Below are positions 8,716-16,185 of a DNA stretch of 64,000 nucleotides, piece by piece. The DNA is from Thermomonas fusca DSM 15424. GTDB taxonomy: Bacteria; Pseudomonadota; Gammaproteobacteria; Xanthomonadales; Xanthomonadaceae. The stretch spans positions 55,349 through 119,348 of the forward strand of contig NZ_AUIV01000013.1 in assembly GCF_000423885.1 (NCBI RefSeq), in the 5' to 3' direction. Under the pieces are notes generated by a model, which made no database searches, had not been told where the DNA came from, and saw only the letters and a program-made list of their open reading frames with translations. Position numbers and translations under genes: made by a program. Positions within the stretch are counted from its first letter, which is position 1. The number at the start of each line of letters is the position of its first letter.

Positions 8716-9069
8716 CTAGACCGGCATGTTCATCACGTCCTGATAGGCCTGGACCAGGCGGTTGCGCACTTCCACCGCCGCCTTGAAGGCGACCTGGGAC
8801 TGCTGCATCGCCACCATGACCCGGGCCAGGTCGGCGCGCGGATCGCCGATTTCAAACGCATGCTGCAGCGCGCCGGCCTCGTTCTGGGTCTTGCTGACCC
8901 CGTCGATGGCGTTGCTCAGGGTCTTCTGGAAGTCGGCGCGCGCCGGCTGCCCGGTCTCGATGGCATTGGACGGGCGGGCATCGACGGCCGCCGGATTGCC
9001 CAGCGGACCCTGCGCCCGCGTCTCGTGGGCGCGGATCTGGGAGAGGATCGAGCTGATGGCATCGGTCAT
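8716..9069 (-). CDS. fliE: FliE, rod/MS-ring junction protein
   Basis: A 117-aa exported protein that joins the MS-ring to the proximal rod. The conserved C-terminal half includes DFQKTLSNAIDGVSKTQNEA and ADLARVMVAMQQSQVAFKAA, then VEVRNRLVQAYQDVMNMPV, which is the rod-type helix ending. It is the first gene of fliEFGHIJK. A sigma-54 site lies 36 bp upstream of the ATG, so this is the start of the rotor and export-ATPase transcription unit. Confidence 0.96.
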   Translation of the reverse strand: MTDAISSILSQIRAHETRAQGPLGNPAAVDARPSNAIETGQPARADFQKTLSNAIDGVSKTQNEAGALQHAFEIGDPRADLARVMVAMQQSQVAFKAAVEVRNRLVQAYQDVMNMPV

Positions 9070-9104
9070 CTGGGCACGGGGACAGGGAAGCCTGTCGCCT
9101 TTCG

Positions 9105-9120
9105 TGCAAAACCCATGCCG
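9105..9120 (-). promoter_or_regulatory. Sigma-54 promoter of the fliE operon
   Basis: The minus strand reads CGGCATGGGTTTTGCA, with GG and GC separated by 10 bases as sigma-54 requires. Transcription should start near 9094, leaving about 25 nt before the fliE ATG at 9069. The 224 bp upstream (9121-9344) are AT-rich around 9158-9200 and hold no gene. They could carry FleQ-binding sites, but I cannot define one. Confidence 0.8.
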
Positions 9121-9344
9121 GGGCGGTGACGGAAAACTGCCGGTGGTTATGCGGCAAACTTAAATATCTTATATTTCAATGAAATATGAGGCATATCTCA
9201 TGCTTCATCTAGAAGCGGTTTCCGCCGCGGCCATTGCCTGCGGCCGGAAACTTCTCGCGTCCGATATGGCGTCGGGGCCGCAGCCCCGCCAACGAAAGTC
9301 CTACGAAAGCTGTTCCAGAACGGCGCATGGCGCCCGAGATTCGC

Positions 9345-10838
9345 TCAGGAATCGCGATGGCTGTCTTCGAGCGGCGCTTCGCTGCCGCGGCCGATCCCGT
9401 ATTTGCGCAACTTCTCCAGCAGGGTGGTGCGACGCAGGCCCAGCAGGGGGGCTGCGTGGGCGACCACGCCGCCGCTCTGCTGCAGGGCCTGGCGGATCAG
9501 CTCGTTCTCGATTTCCGCAATGTGCTGGCGCAGATCCAGGCCGCCCGCCGGCAGCGACACCAGCGGCGACAGGGTGGCCGGGTCGGGCGGCGATGGCGGC
9601 GGCGCGGGCGAGGGCGCGACCGGCTGCAGCGGCGGCAGCTGGGTTTCGCGCGGCGGCGGTGCATCGCGCAGCAGGTCTTCCGGAATCGCGGCGCGGTAGC
9701 GCGCCGGCAGGTCGCCGACGCCGACCCGGCCTTCCGGGTGCAGCACCGCCAGCCGCTCCAGCAGGTTGCTGAGCTCGCGGACGTTGCCCGGCCAGTTGTA
9801 ATGCTGCAGCGCCGCGATGGCCTCGTCGGTCAGGGTCACCCGGCCACGCCCGGCTTCGGCCAGCTGGCGGGTGATCGCCATCACCAGATCGGGCAGGTCG
9901 TCGCCGCGTTCACGCAGCGCCGGCAGTTCGATCGGGAACACGTTGAGGCGGTAGAACAGATCCTCGCGGAACCGGCCATCGGCGATATGGGCCTCGAGGT
10001 TGCGGTGGGTGGCCGCCAGCACGCGCACGTTGCAGGTGATCGGCGGGCCGCCGCCCACGCGCTCGAACACGCGCTCCTGCAGCACCCGCAGCAGCTTCAC
10101 CTGCATCGCCATCGGCATGTCGCCGATCTCGTCCAGCAGCAGGGTGCCGCCCTCCGCCATCTCGAAACGGCCCTTGCGCTGGGTCAGCGCGCCGGTGAAC
10201 GCGCCTTTCTCATGACCGAACAGCTCGCTTTCCAACAGGTCGGGCGGGATCGCGCCGCAGTTGATGGCGACGAACGGCTTGTCCCTGCGCTGCGAAAGCC
10301 CGTGGATGGAACGCGCGGCGACTTCCTTGCCGGTGCCGGACTCGCCCAGGAGCAGCACGGTGGTGTCGAAGCGGGCCACCTGGTCGATCAGCCGGTTCAG
10401 GCGCAGCACCGCGGCGCTGTGCCCGGTCGGGCCCAGCTGCGGGATTTCCCGCCGCTCGTCGTCGTCCATGCGCTTGATGCTGGCGCGGCGCAGCACGTCC
10501 TGCAGCTGGTTGCGGCGGATCGGATAGTCCAGCGTCCAGACCATTTCGGGGTGCAGGTGCCGGCGCCAGCCGCTGGCGTCGGCCGGGCCGGGTAGGGCGA
10601 TCATCGGCGGGTGCATGGGCTGCGCCGCCAGCCAGGCAGCGAACGCATCCCACGCGCCGGCATCGCCGACGTCGCCGGCGATCACCGCGACCCAGTCGGT
10701 GGCGCGCGCCTTGCCCAGGTCGAGGTCCGCGGCATCGACCACGATGCGCGGGGTGAAATCCATGAAATCCAGCAGCGTCGCCAGCCGTTCGGTGCGGGCG
10801 TCGTCGGCATCGACCACCAGGATGCGCGATTCACTCAT
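9345..10838 (-). CDS. fleQ: FleQ-type sigma-54-dependent flagellar master activator
   Basis: A 497-aa enhancer-binding protein that activates RpoN promoters of flagellar genes; in Pseudomonas and Xanthomonas FleQ also binds c-di-GMP. An atypical receiver-like N-terminal domain (about 1-120) lacks a clear phospho-Asp context. The AAA+ domain (about 140-375) has Walker A GESGTGKE (165-172), the sigma-54-contacting GAFTGA (212-217) and Walker B GTLLLDEIGDM. After a Pro-rich linker comes a Fis-type helix-turn-helix (VVAHAAPLLGLRRTTLLEKL). The start at ATG 10838 overlaps the upstream response regulator by four bases. The four sigma-54 sites in this window are its likely targets. Confidence 0.93.
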   Translation of the reverse strand: MSESRILVVDADDARTERLATLLDFMDFTPRIVVDAADLDLGKARATDWVAVIAGDVGDAGAWDAFAAWLAAQPMHPPMIALPGPADASGWRRHLHPEMVWTLDYPIRRNQLQDVLRRASIKRMDDDERREIPQLGPTGHSAAVLRLNRLIDQVARFDTTVLLLGESGTGKEVAARSIHGLSQRRDKPFVAINCGAIPPDLLESELFGHEKGAFTGALTQRKGRFEMAEGGTLLLDEIGDMPMAMQVKLLRVLQERVFERVGGGPPITCNVRVLAATHRNLEAHIADGRFREDLFYRLNVFPIELPALRERGDDLPDLVMAITRQLAEAGRGRVTLTDEAIAALQHYNWPGNVRELSNLLERLAVLHPEGRVGVGDLPARYRAAIPEDLLRDAPPPRETQLPPLQPVAPSPAPPPSPPDPATLSPLVSLPAGGLDLRQHIAEIENELIRQALQQSGGVVAHAAPLLGLRRTTLLEKLRKYGIGRGSEAPLEDSHRDS

Positions 10839-11221
10839 GCGCCGGCCTCGTTCCCGGCCAGGCTTTCCAGCAGCGGCAGCACTTCCTGCATGTAGTTGAG
10901 CTTGCTGACGAAGGCATCGCTGCCGGCGCGCTGGGCATGCTCGCGGTGTTCGCTGTCGTCGAAATGGCTGACGATGGCGACAAATGGGGGCGCGTCCTGG
11001 GCTTTTATCAGCCGCGTGGCCTGCAATCCGCCCATTTCCGGCATCGCCAGATCCATCAGTACCACGTCCGGACGCAGGGATTCGGAACGGGCCACCGCCT
11101 CGATGCCGTTCGCCGCGGTGCCGGCGATGTCGATCCACGCATGCTTGCGCATGTGTCGGGTCACCGCGTTGATGAAGCCTTCGTGGTCATCCACGAGCAG
11201 CACCCTGATGGTTCTCAACAT
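10835..11221 (-). CDS. Single-domain (REC-only) response regulator
   Basis: A 128-aa receiver with no output domain. The acidic pair D11-D12, the phospho-acceptor D57 (within VVLMDLAMPEMGG) and the lysine in AFVSKLNY are all present, so it should be phosphorylatable. The sequence is closest to the NarL-type receiver class rather than to CheY. It lies between rpoN (21 bp upstream) and fleQ (4-bp overlap), so it is co-expressed with the flagellar master regulators. Its kinase is unknown. It may modulate FleQ or RpoN, or act in chemotaxis; this is inference from position. Confidence 0.88.
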   Translation of the reverse strand: MLRTIRVLLVDDHEGFINAVTRHMRKHAWIDIAGTAANGIEAVARSESLRPDVVLMDLAMPEMGGLQATRLIKAQDAPPFVAIVSHFDDSEHREHAQRAGSDAFVSKLNYMQEVLPLLESLAGNEAGA

Positions 11222-11242
11222 CTTCTTCCCCCCTTGAGAAGA

Positions 11243-12646
11243 TCAGCCCAGCCGCGCCATCGGGGCCGGGCCCCGCTCGCGGCGGCGCATCCGCGCCGGT
11301 GCGATGCACAGCTGTTCACGATACTTGGCCACGGTGCGGCGCGCCACGCGAATGCCTTGTCTGGCCAGCATCGCGGCAATCACCTCGTCGGCCAGCGGCG
11401 CGTGCGCCGGCTCGTCTTCGATCAGCCGGCGCACCATCGCCTTGATCGCCGCACCGGACACCTCCGCGCCCTCCAGCCGCACCGCAAACAGGCGCTTGAG
11501 TTCCAGCGTGCCGCGTGGGGTCTGGATGTATTTGCCGGTGGTAATGCGCGAGATCGTGGATTCGTGCACCCCGATTTCCTCGGCCACATCCTTCAGCGTC
11601 AGCGGCGCGATGGCTTCCTCGCCCTGCTCGAGAAAGGCCTGCTGGCGCGTGACCAGCACCCGCGAGGTCTTGAGCAGGGTTTCGTTGCGGATGCCCAGGC
11701 TGCGCAGCAGCCAGCGCGCTTCGTCCAGCAGGCCGCGCATGCCGGCGTGGCCGGAGGCCTGCTCCGCATGCGCGCACAGGCGCAGGCGCGGCGCGCTGCG
11801 GGTATTCAGGCGTACCTGCCAGCCGCCACCGCCGCGCCAGGCGATCACGTCCGGCACGATGAATGCGGGTTCCGGCTCCGGCGGCTGTTCCACCGGGTGC
11901 GGCTGCAGCGACAGCACCAGCGCCACTGCTGTCGCCACCTCGGCGGGCGATGCGTCCAGCTGCCTGGCCAAGGCCGGGAGTTCGTGCCGGGCCAGCGTTT
12001 CCAACTGCTCGCCGACGATGCGCCGCGCCAGCGCCCGCGCATCGCTGGCGGGCAGGGTGCGCAGCTGGGCCAGCAGGCATTCGCGCGGGTCGGCCGCGGC
12101 CATGCCCGGCCAGTCGCCCTCCAGCAGCAGGCGCTGGCGTGCGGCCAGCAGGGCCGTGGCGTCGGTGTCGGGTAGTTCGTCGGCCAGCTGCATAGCGCCA
12201 TGGCGGGCCAGGTCGAACGGATCGCCTTCCAGATAGCCGCGGTCGTCGCAGCAGTCCAGCCACCATGCGGCCATCGCCAGTTCGCGCGCGTTGCAGCGCA
12301 GCTGCAGCTGTTGCAACAGGCGCTGGCGCGGGTCGCTGGATTCGCCGGCGGCGATGCGGGCGGTGGCATCGTTGTCCGGATCGCCGGCATGGCTGCCGCC
12401 GGACAGGAACATCGGTTCAGGCAATTCGTCCCAGGCGGCGGCTTCCAGCGCGGCGTCATGGCCATCACCGGCGGAAACGGGCTCTTCCTCGTCCGCCTCC
12501 TGCTCCAGCAGGGGGTTGCGTTCCAGGATCTGATGGAGTTCCTGTTCCAGCTGCAGCGAGGTGACCTGCAACAGGCGGATCGACTGCAGCAGTTGCGGGG
12601 TCAGCGTCATCGACTGCCCCATCTTGGCCTGCAAGCTAGCCTTCAT
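11243..12646 (-). CDS. rpoN: RpoN, RNA polymerase sigma-54 factor
   Basis: A 467-aa sigma-54. The N-terminal activator-interacting region is Gln/Leu-rich (about 1-50, starting MKASLQAKMGQSMTLTPQLL). An acidic region follows, then the core-binding domain and helix-turn-helix (IGVHESTISRITTGKYIQTPRG). The diagnostic RpoN box ARRTVAKYRE is at about 435-444. Length is near the normal 470-500 aa. Its place directly upstream of fleQ suggests this copy serves the flagellum. Xanthomonads often carry two rpoN genes, so a second one elsewhere is likely but not visible here. Confidence 0.95.
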   Translation of the reverse strand: MKASLQAKMGQSMTLTPQLLQSIRLLQVTSLQLEQELHQILERNPLLEQEADEEEPVSAGDGHDAALEAAAWDELPEPMFLSGGSHAGDPDNDATARIAAGESSDPRQRLLQQLQLRCNARELAMAAWWLDCCDDRGYLEGDPFDLARHGAMQLADELPDTDATALLAARQRLLLEGDWPGMAAADPRECLLAQLRTLPASDARALARRIVGEQLETLARHELPALARQLDASPAEVATAVALVLSLQPHPVEQPPEPEPAFIVPDVIAWRGGGGWQVRLNTRSAPRLRLCAHAEQASGHAGMRGLLDEARWLLRSLGIRNETLLKTSRVLVTRQQAFLEQGEEAIAPLTLKDVAEEIGVHESTISRITTGKYIQTPRGTLELKRLFAVRLEGAEVSGAAIKAMVRRLIEDEPAHAPLADEVIAAMLARQGIRVARRTVAKYREQLCIAPARMRRRERGPAPMARLG

Positions 12647-12844
12647 CCCGGCCCCCCGTGGTCCTGCCTGAACTGCCCATCTGCAGTGGTTAAGTCGCCC
12701 CTACCGAGTAACCGCGCACGCGTCTTGCATGCAGTGTAGGCGAATCCATGGAAATAGGCGCGACCGGAGTCGGAAAATCGACACGACGACAGGCGCGCTC
12801 GAAACGCGGACGTGGTCGCGCGTCCGGCAGGGCGGAAGCCAGGA

Positions 12845-13408
12845 TTACTGGTCGCGCTGTGCGCGAAGCTCGGCGATGGCCCGACGGTGCTGGCGGAACA
12901 CGTGGCGCTCCAGCGCCGCGCGGGTGGCGTCGGGCAGGGGGGCGAATTGCAGCCACTGGCTTGGGGTGCCGTCGTCGCTGGGTGCGCAGGCGAGCACTAC
13001 CGCCGGCAGTACCAGCGGTTCCGGCAGCCAAGGGGTGGCCTGCATGCGGAACAGGCCGGTGCTGCCTTCCACGCAGGCATTGCCAGCCGGCATCCGCACG
13101 CCCTGTGCTGACCAGCGCAGCAGCACCCGCGGATCGGCGTTGGCCTGCGCATTCAGGTTGCCGACCAAGGTCAGCAGCAGGTCCAGCTTGGCTTCGATGC
13201 GTCGCAGCGCCAGCCCCTGCGGGCCTTCTTCTTCTTCGTTACGGCTGTCTTCGATGATGGCGATCGCAGACAGGTGGATCTCGGCGCGGGAACAGACGGT
13301 TTCCAGCCAGGCCGGATCCAATTGTTGTGGCACGAATGCCGCCCGCTGCAGGTCTTCACAGGCCAGCGCGTCGCCGAACAGGGCCGCGTCGGCGTGTTCG
13401 CGGTTCAT
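12845..13408 (-). CDS. Atypical PilZ-type protein of the flagellar cluster
   Basis: A 187-aa cytoplasmic protein. It has a helical N-terminal half with heptad-like GLALRRIEAKLDLLLTLVGN (about residues 70-90). A beta-rich half follows with ANADPRVLLRWSAQGVRM (about 94-111), in which WSAQG stands where canonical PilZ domains have (D/N)xSxxG; no clear RxxxR precedes it. Non-canonical tetrameric PilZ proteins with long heptad helices are known from xanthomonads, and this fits that description. It follows fliT with a 4-bp overlap (ATG 13408). Direct c-di-GMP binding is doubtful. It may act as an adaptor between c-di-GMP signalling and filament assembly. Confidence 0.7.
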   Translation of the reverse strand: MNREHADAALFGDALACEDLQRAAFVPQQLDPAWLETVCSRAEIHLSAIAIIEDSRNEEEEGPQGLALRRIEAKLDLLLTLVGNLNAQANADPRVLLRWSAQGVRMPAGNACVEGSTGLFRMQATPWLPEPLVLPAVVLACAPSDDGTPSQWLQFAPLPDATRAALERHVFRQHRRAIAELRAQRDQ

Positions 13409-13716
13409 CCCATCGCCTGCAGGTAGGCGTTGGCGCCTCGCTGGTGGCGCTGCAGCTGCTGCAGCTGGTCGGCGACGAAGTCGCGCCGCTGCCCCAATTC
13501 TTCCAGCATCGCCTGCTGGTCGTTCAACAGCTGCACCCACGCCTGCACTTGGCGCGGGTCCAACAGCGCGGTGTCCGCGCCACCCAGCGCCTGACGCACG
13601 GCGCGATCATGCGCATCCACCAGCGCCGCAGCCGCGTCCAGATCGGCCCGGCCCAGCGCTTCGCGTAGGGCCTCCACAGGCAGGGCGGGCGGGGCGTCGG
13701 TGGTGTAGTCGGTCAC
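13405..13716 (-). CDS. fliT: FliT-like flagellar chaperone
   Basis: A 103-aa, mostly helical, Gln/Asp-rich protein. In other bacteria FliT is the export chaperone for the cap protein FliD and interacts with FliJ and FliI. The call rests on size, helical composition and the order fliD-fliS-fliT. The GTG start at 13716 overlaps the fliS stop (GTGA). Longer open frames upstream lie inside fliS in another frame and were not used. The C-terminal part (ELGQRRDFVADQLQQLQRHQ) has the expected amphipathic helix. Confidence 0.7.
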   Translation of the reverse strand: MTDYTTDAPPALPVEALREALGRADLDAAAALVDAHDRAVRQALGGADTALLDPRQVQAWVQLLNDQQAMLEELGQRRDFVADQLQQLQRHQRGANAYLQAMG

Positions 13717-14105
13717 CGCGCGCGTTCCGGGTCGATCTGCTGCCACGCGGATTCGATGTCGGCGATCAGGCCGTCGACCTCCTGCACCACGGCGACATCG
13801 TTGTTCAGGTTGGCCTCGGTCAGCCGGCGCTGCGAGTAGTCGTACAGCGCGGCCAGTCCGTCGGCGATCTCGCCGCCGGCGGCGTGATCCAGCGAACCAT
13901 CCAGATGGCCGATGATCAGGCTGGCCTCGCTGATGGCCTGGCCCTTGCGCGGCAGGTCGCCGACTTCCATGCAGGCGCTGGCCAGCTTCAGGCGTTCGCG
14001 GATACCGGCCAGCATCAGGCTCACCAGCCGATGCGGAGTGGCGTCCAGCACCGCGCTGTTGACGGCGGTCTGGCGGTACTGGTTGGCATAGCCGCGTGCG
14101 TTCAT
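13713..14105 (-). CDS. fliS: FliS, flagellin export chaperone
   Basis: A 130-aa helical-bundle chaperone that binds the C-terminus of flagellin and prevents early polymerisation. It begins MNARGYANQYRQTAVNSA, a typical FliS start with the conserved Tyr, and continues with ATPHRLVSLMLAGI and the DYSQRRLTEANLNND segment near the end. I use ATG 14105; a TTG 12 bp upstream would overlap the end of fliD. It is 8 bp after fliD and overlaps fliT. Confidence 0.94.
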   Translation of the reverse strand: MNARGYANQYRQTAVNSAVLDATPHRLVSLMLAGIRERLKLASACMEVGDLPRKGQAISEASLIIGHLDGSLDHAAGGEIADGLAALYDYSQRRLTEANLNNDVAVVQEVDGLIADIESAWQQIDPERAR

Positions 14106-14113
14106 GGCATTGA

Positions 14114-15466
14114 TCAACGGTTGCTGTTGCTGTTGCTGAGGGCACCCAGTTGCTGGGTGAGATAGCTGGAGGTGCTTTGCATCTGCGCCATCATCGCGTC
14201 CAGCGCGGTGAACTGGCGGCGATACGAGGCTTCCAGACGCTCCATGCGGGCATCGAGATCGGCGCGCTGCTGGCCCACCGACTTCATGCGGTCGGCCAGC
14301 GTCTTGCCGCGATCGGCCAGCAGCCCCTGCGCGCCCACGTAGTTGTGCAGCAGGTCGCGCATGCTCTTGCCGAAATCGGCGTCTTCGCCCAGCAGGTTCT
14401 TGACCGCGCCGGGATTGGCGGCAAGGGCCGCGTCGAACTTCGTGCCGTCCAGGCTGAGCGACCCATCCACCGCGGTCTTCAGGCCCATCGCACTAAGCTC
14501 GGCGTAGTTGTTGCCGATCGCGTTGCGCAGCGATGCGGTGATCGCGCGCGGCGCGGCATCACCGCTCAGCGGGCCAGCGGTCTTGCCTTCGCCACCGGCG
14601 GCGCTCTGCGTGCGCAGCGCGCCCAGCGCGGTGTTGTAGGCGCTGATGAAGCCGAGCATGGAGGCCTTCAGCGTGCTGGCGTCGGAACCTACGTCCAGCG
14701 TGAATGCCTCGCCGGGCTTGGCCTTGGCCAGGGTCAGGGTGACACCATCGACCAGATCGGCCAAGGTATTGGAGGAGGAGGTTCTAGTGATGCCGTCCAC
14801 CTGCACGACGGCATCCTGCGCCGGCGTGACTTCGGTCATCGTGCCGCCGGACGTTGCCAGCACCGAAAGTCCGCCGTCGCCACCGCTGGCACTGATGGTC
14901 AGCGCGCCGGCGGAACCGGTCTTGCTTGAGTTCAGCACCAGCACCTGCCCGGCATCGCCATTGACTAGCGTGGCGTTCACGCCCTTGCCGGCCGCCTGCG
15001 CATTGATGGCGTCACGGATGTCGGCCAGCGTGCCCTTGCCGGCTTCGATAGTGACATCGAAGGCATCGCCATCGCCCACTTTCAGCGTCAGCGTGCCATC
15101 GCCGACCTGGGTGGTGCTGGTGGCAGCGGCCGACTGCAGCTTGTGCGCAGTGGCCAGCTTCTCGACGATGATCGAATAGGTGCCCAGCGCGGCGGAACTA
15201 CCGGCGCTGGCGGTAAAGCCCGCATCCGTGCCCACGGTGGCTTTGCGACCGGGCAGGCCGCCGGCGCCGTCCAACTTCTTCAGCGCGCTCTCCACGCCAG
15301 CCAGAGCGGCCTTGATTGCGCCGAAGGCGGAAATCTGCGTCTTGGTCGACGTCTCCATCGCAGTCAGCCGGTTTTCCGCCGGCGCGCGTTCGGCCGCGAC
15401 CAGTTGGCCGACCAGTTCGGTGACATTCAGGCCCGAGCCGATGCCCGCGCTGGTGATGCTGGCCAT
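14114..15466 (-). CDS. fliD: FliD, flagellar filament cap protein
   Basis: A 450-aa secreted cap that sits at the filament tip and folds incoming flagellin. The N-terminal FliD_N domain (about 1-100) starts SAGIGSGLNVTELVGQLV. A variable middle follows, and the C-terminal FliD_C (about 230-440) has LADLVDGVTLTLAKAKPGE and coiled-coil LDARMERLEASYRRQFTALD. It ends in a short Ser/Asn repeat. A clear GGAGGAC ribosome-binding site precedes ATG 15466. A sigma-28-type site lies 60-80 bp upstream. Confidence 0.96.
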   Translation of the reverse strand: MASITSAGIGSGLNVTELVGQLVAAERAPAENRLTAMETSTKTQISAFGAIKAALAGVESALKKLDGAGGLPGRKATVGTDAGFTASAGSSAALGTYSIIVEKLATAHKLQSAAATSTTQVGDGTLTLKVGDGDAFDVTIEAGKGTLADIRDAINAQAAGKGVNATLVNGDAGQVLVLNSSKTGSAGALTISASGGDGGLSVLATSGGTMTEVTPAQDAVVQVDGITRTSSSNTLADLVDGVTLTLAKAKPGEAFTLDVGSDASTLKASMLGFISAYNTALGALRTQSAAGGEGKTAGPLSGDAAPRAITASLRNAIGNNYAELSAMGLKTAVDGSLSLDGTKFDAALAANPGAVKNLLGEDADFGKSMRDLLHNYVGAQGLLADRGKTLADRMKSVGQQRADLDARMERLEASYRRQFTALDAMMAQMQSTSSYLTQQLGALSNSNSNR

Positions 15467-15521
15467 GTTGGCGTCCTCCGTGGCGGCCGCACGCGCGGCG
15501 CCTTTGTGGGTTGCAGGGAAT

Positions 15522-15548
15522 ATAACGGCAGCGCTGGCCGTACCTTAA
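15522..15548 (-). promoter_or_regulatory. Sigma-28 (FliA)-type promoter of fliD
   Basis: The minus strand reads TTAA, 15 bases, then GCCGTTAT. This resembles the FliA consensus TAAA-N15-GCCGATAA and has the correct spacing. Transcription would start about 50 nt before the fliD ATG. Two mismatches in the minus-10 element keep it below certainty. Confidence 0.6.
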
Positions 15549-15551
15549 ACC

Positions 15552-15619
15552 CATCCGGTGTCAATTGAGCGGTCACGCCCAACGTGGTCGGGAGACCACG
15601 GCTTACGTCCAACCGGATG
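15552..15619. repeat. Compound inverted repeat between flaG and fliD
   Basis: Outer arms CATCCGGT (15552-15559) and ACCGGATG (15612-15619) are perfect complements. Inside them is a second perfect hairpin, CGTGGTC (15583-15589) and GACCACG (15594-15600), with a GGGA loop. It starts 5 bp downstream of the flaG stop on the minus strand and ends just before the fliD promoter. A role as flaG terminator is likely; there is no long U-run. Confidence 0.6.
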
Positions 15620-15623
15620 CTTG

Positions 15624-16019
15624 TCAGGCTTCCCGATCAAACAAGCCGCGGCCGGTGGCGGCCAGTCGCCTTGCCACCGTCAATGCGGTTTCGTCGGGGA
15701 TCTGCACGATGGTCTCGCCGGTGTCCGAATCCACCACCGACACCACGATGCGGTTCGCATCCTCGTCCACCCGGAAGCGCAGGTTGGTCTGTCCGCGGGC
15801 GTCCGCCATCGCCTGTTCAAGCTGTTTCTGCAGTTCGCTGGCCGTTGGTTTGTTGGATGCCTGTATTGCCAGGGCCTGTTTGGCCTGCGCCTCTCGCGCC
15901 TGCAGGGCAGCATCAGGGGAGGGCGTACCGGCAAGCGGACGCGGCAAAGCCCCGGCGCCGGGCGTCGAGGCGGGAACGGCTCCGTTAGGCGGAGCGCTGA
16001 TGGGCGTGATGCTGGACAT
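15624..16019 (-). CDS. flaG: FlaG family flagellar protein
   Basis: A 131-aa protein. The first 55 residues are Pro/Ala-rich and disordered. The FlaG domain (about 60-131) contains LQKQLEQAMADARGQTNLRF, VDEDANRIVVSVVDSDTGE and IVQIPDETAL, the family signature. FlaG is linked to filament length and lies between flagellin and fliD in many polar-flagellate bacteria, as here. It starts at ATG 16019. No convincing promoter was found directly upstream, so it may depend on readthrough past the fliC terminator. Confidence 0.9.
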   Translation of the reverse strand: MSSITPISAPPNGAVPASTPGAGALPRPLAGTPSPDAALQAREAQAKQALAIQASNKPTASELQKQLEQAMADARGQTNLRFRVDEDANRIVVSVVDSDTGETIVQIPDETALTVARRLAATGRGLFDREA

Positions 16020-16127
16020 GACGGCTCATCGAAGGGGTTGGGACAACTCTCCTGCAGTCCGGGCCGGGGCCTTTCCTGCCGCAATTGCGTGTTGCTCCTT
16101 GAACCGGGTGTTGCCGGAAAGCAGGTT

Positions 16128-16154
16128 GGCCCCGACGCGATCTGCGTCGGGGCC
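16128..16154 (-). terminator. Terminator hairpin after fliC
   Basis: A perfect 11-bp inverted repeat, GGCCCCGACGC (16128-16138) and GCGTCGGGGCC (16144-16154), with a five-base loop, begins 31 bp after the fliC stop on the minus strand. It is the strongest hairpin in the flagellar region and should terminate or stabilise the abundant flagellin mRNA. It lacks a long U-tract. Confidence 0.75.
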
Positions 16155-16185
16155 GTCCTGCCGTACCGTTGTTGCTAATGGCCTA

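Noticed and set aside
9121..9344. A fleQ terminator or small RNA in the AT-rich stretch upstream of fliE
   Set aside because: Only imperfect complementarity (GTTTCCG/CGGAAAC) was seen, without a U-run or promoter; not strong enough to list.
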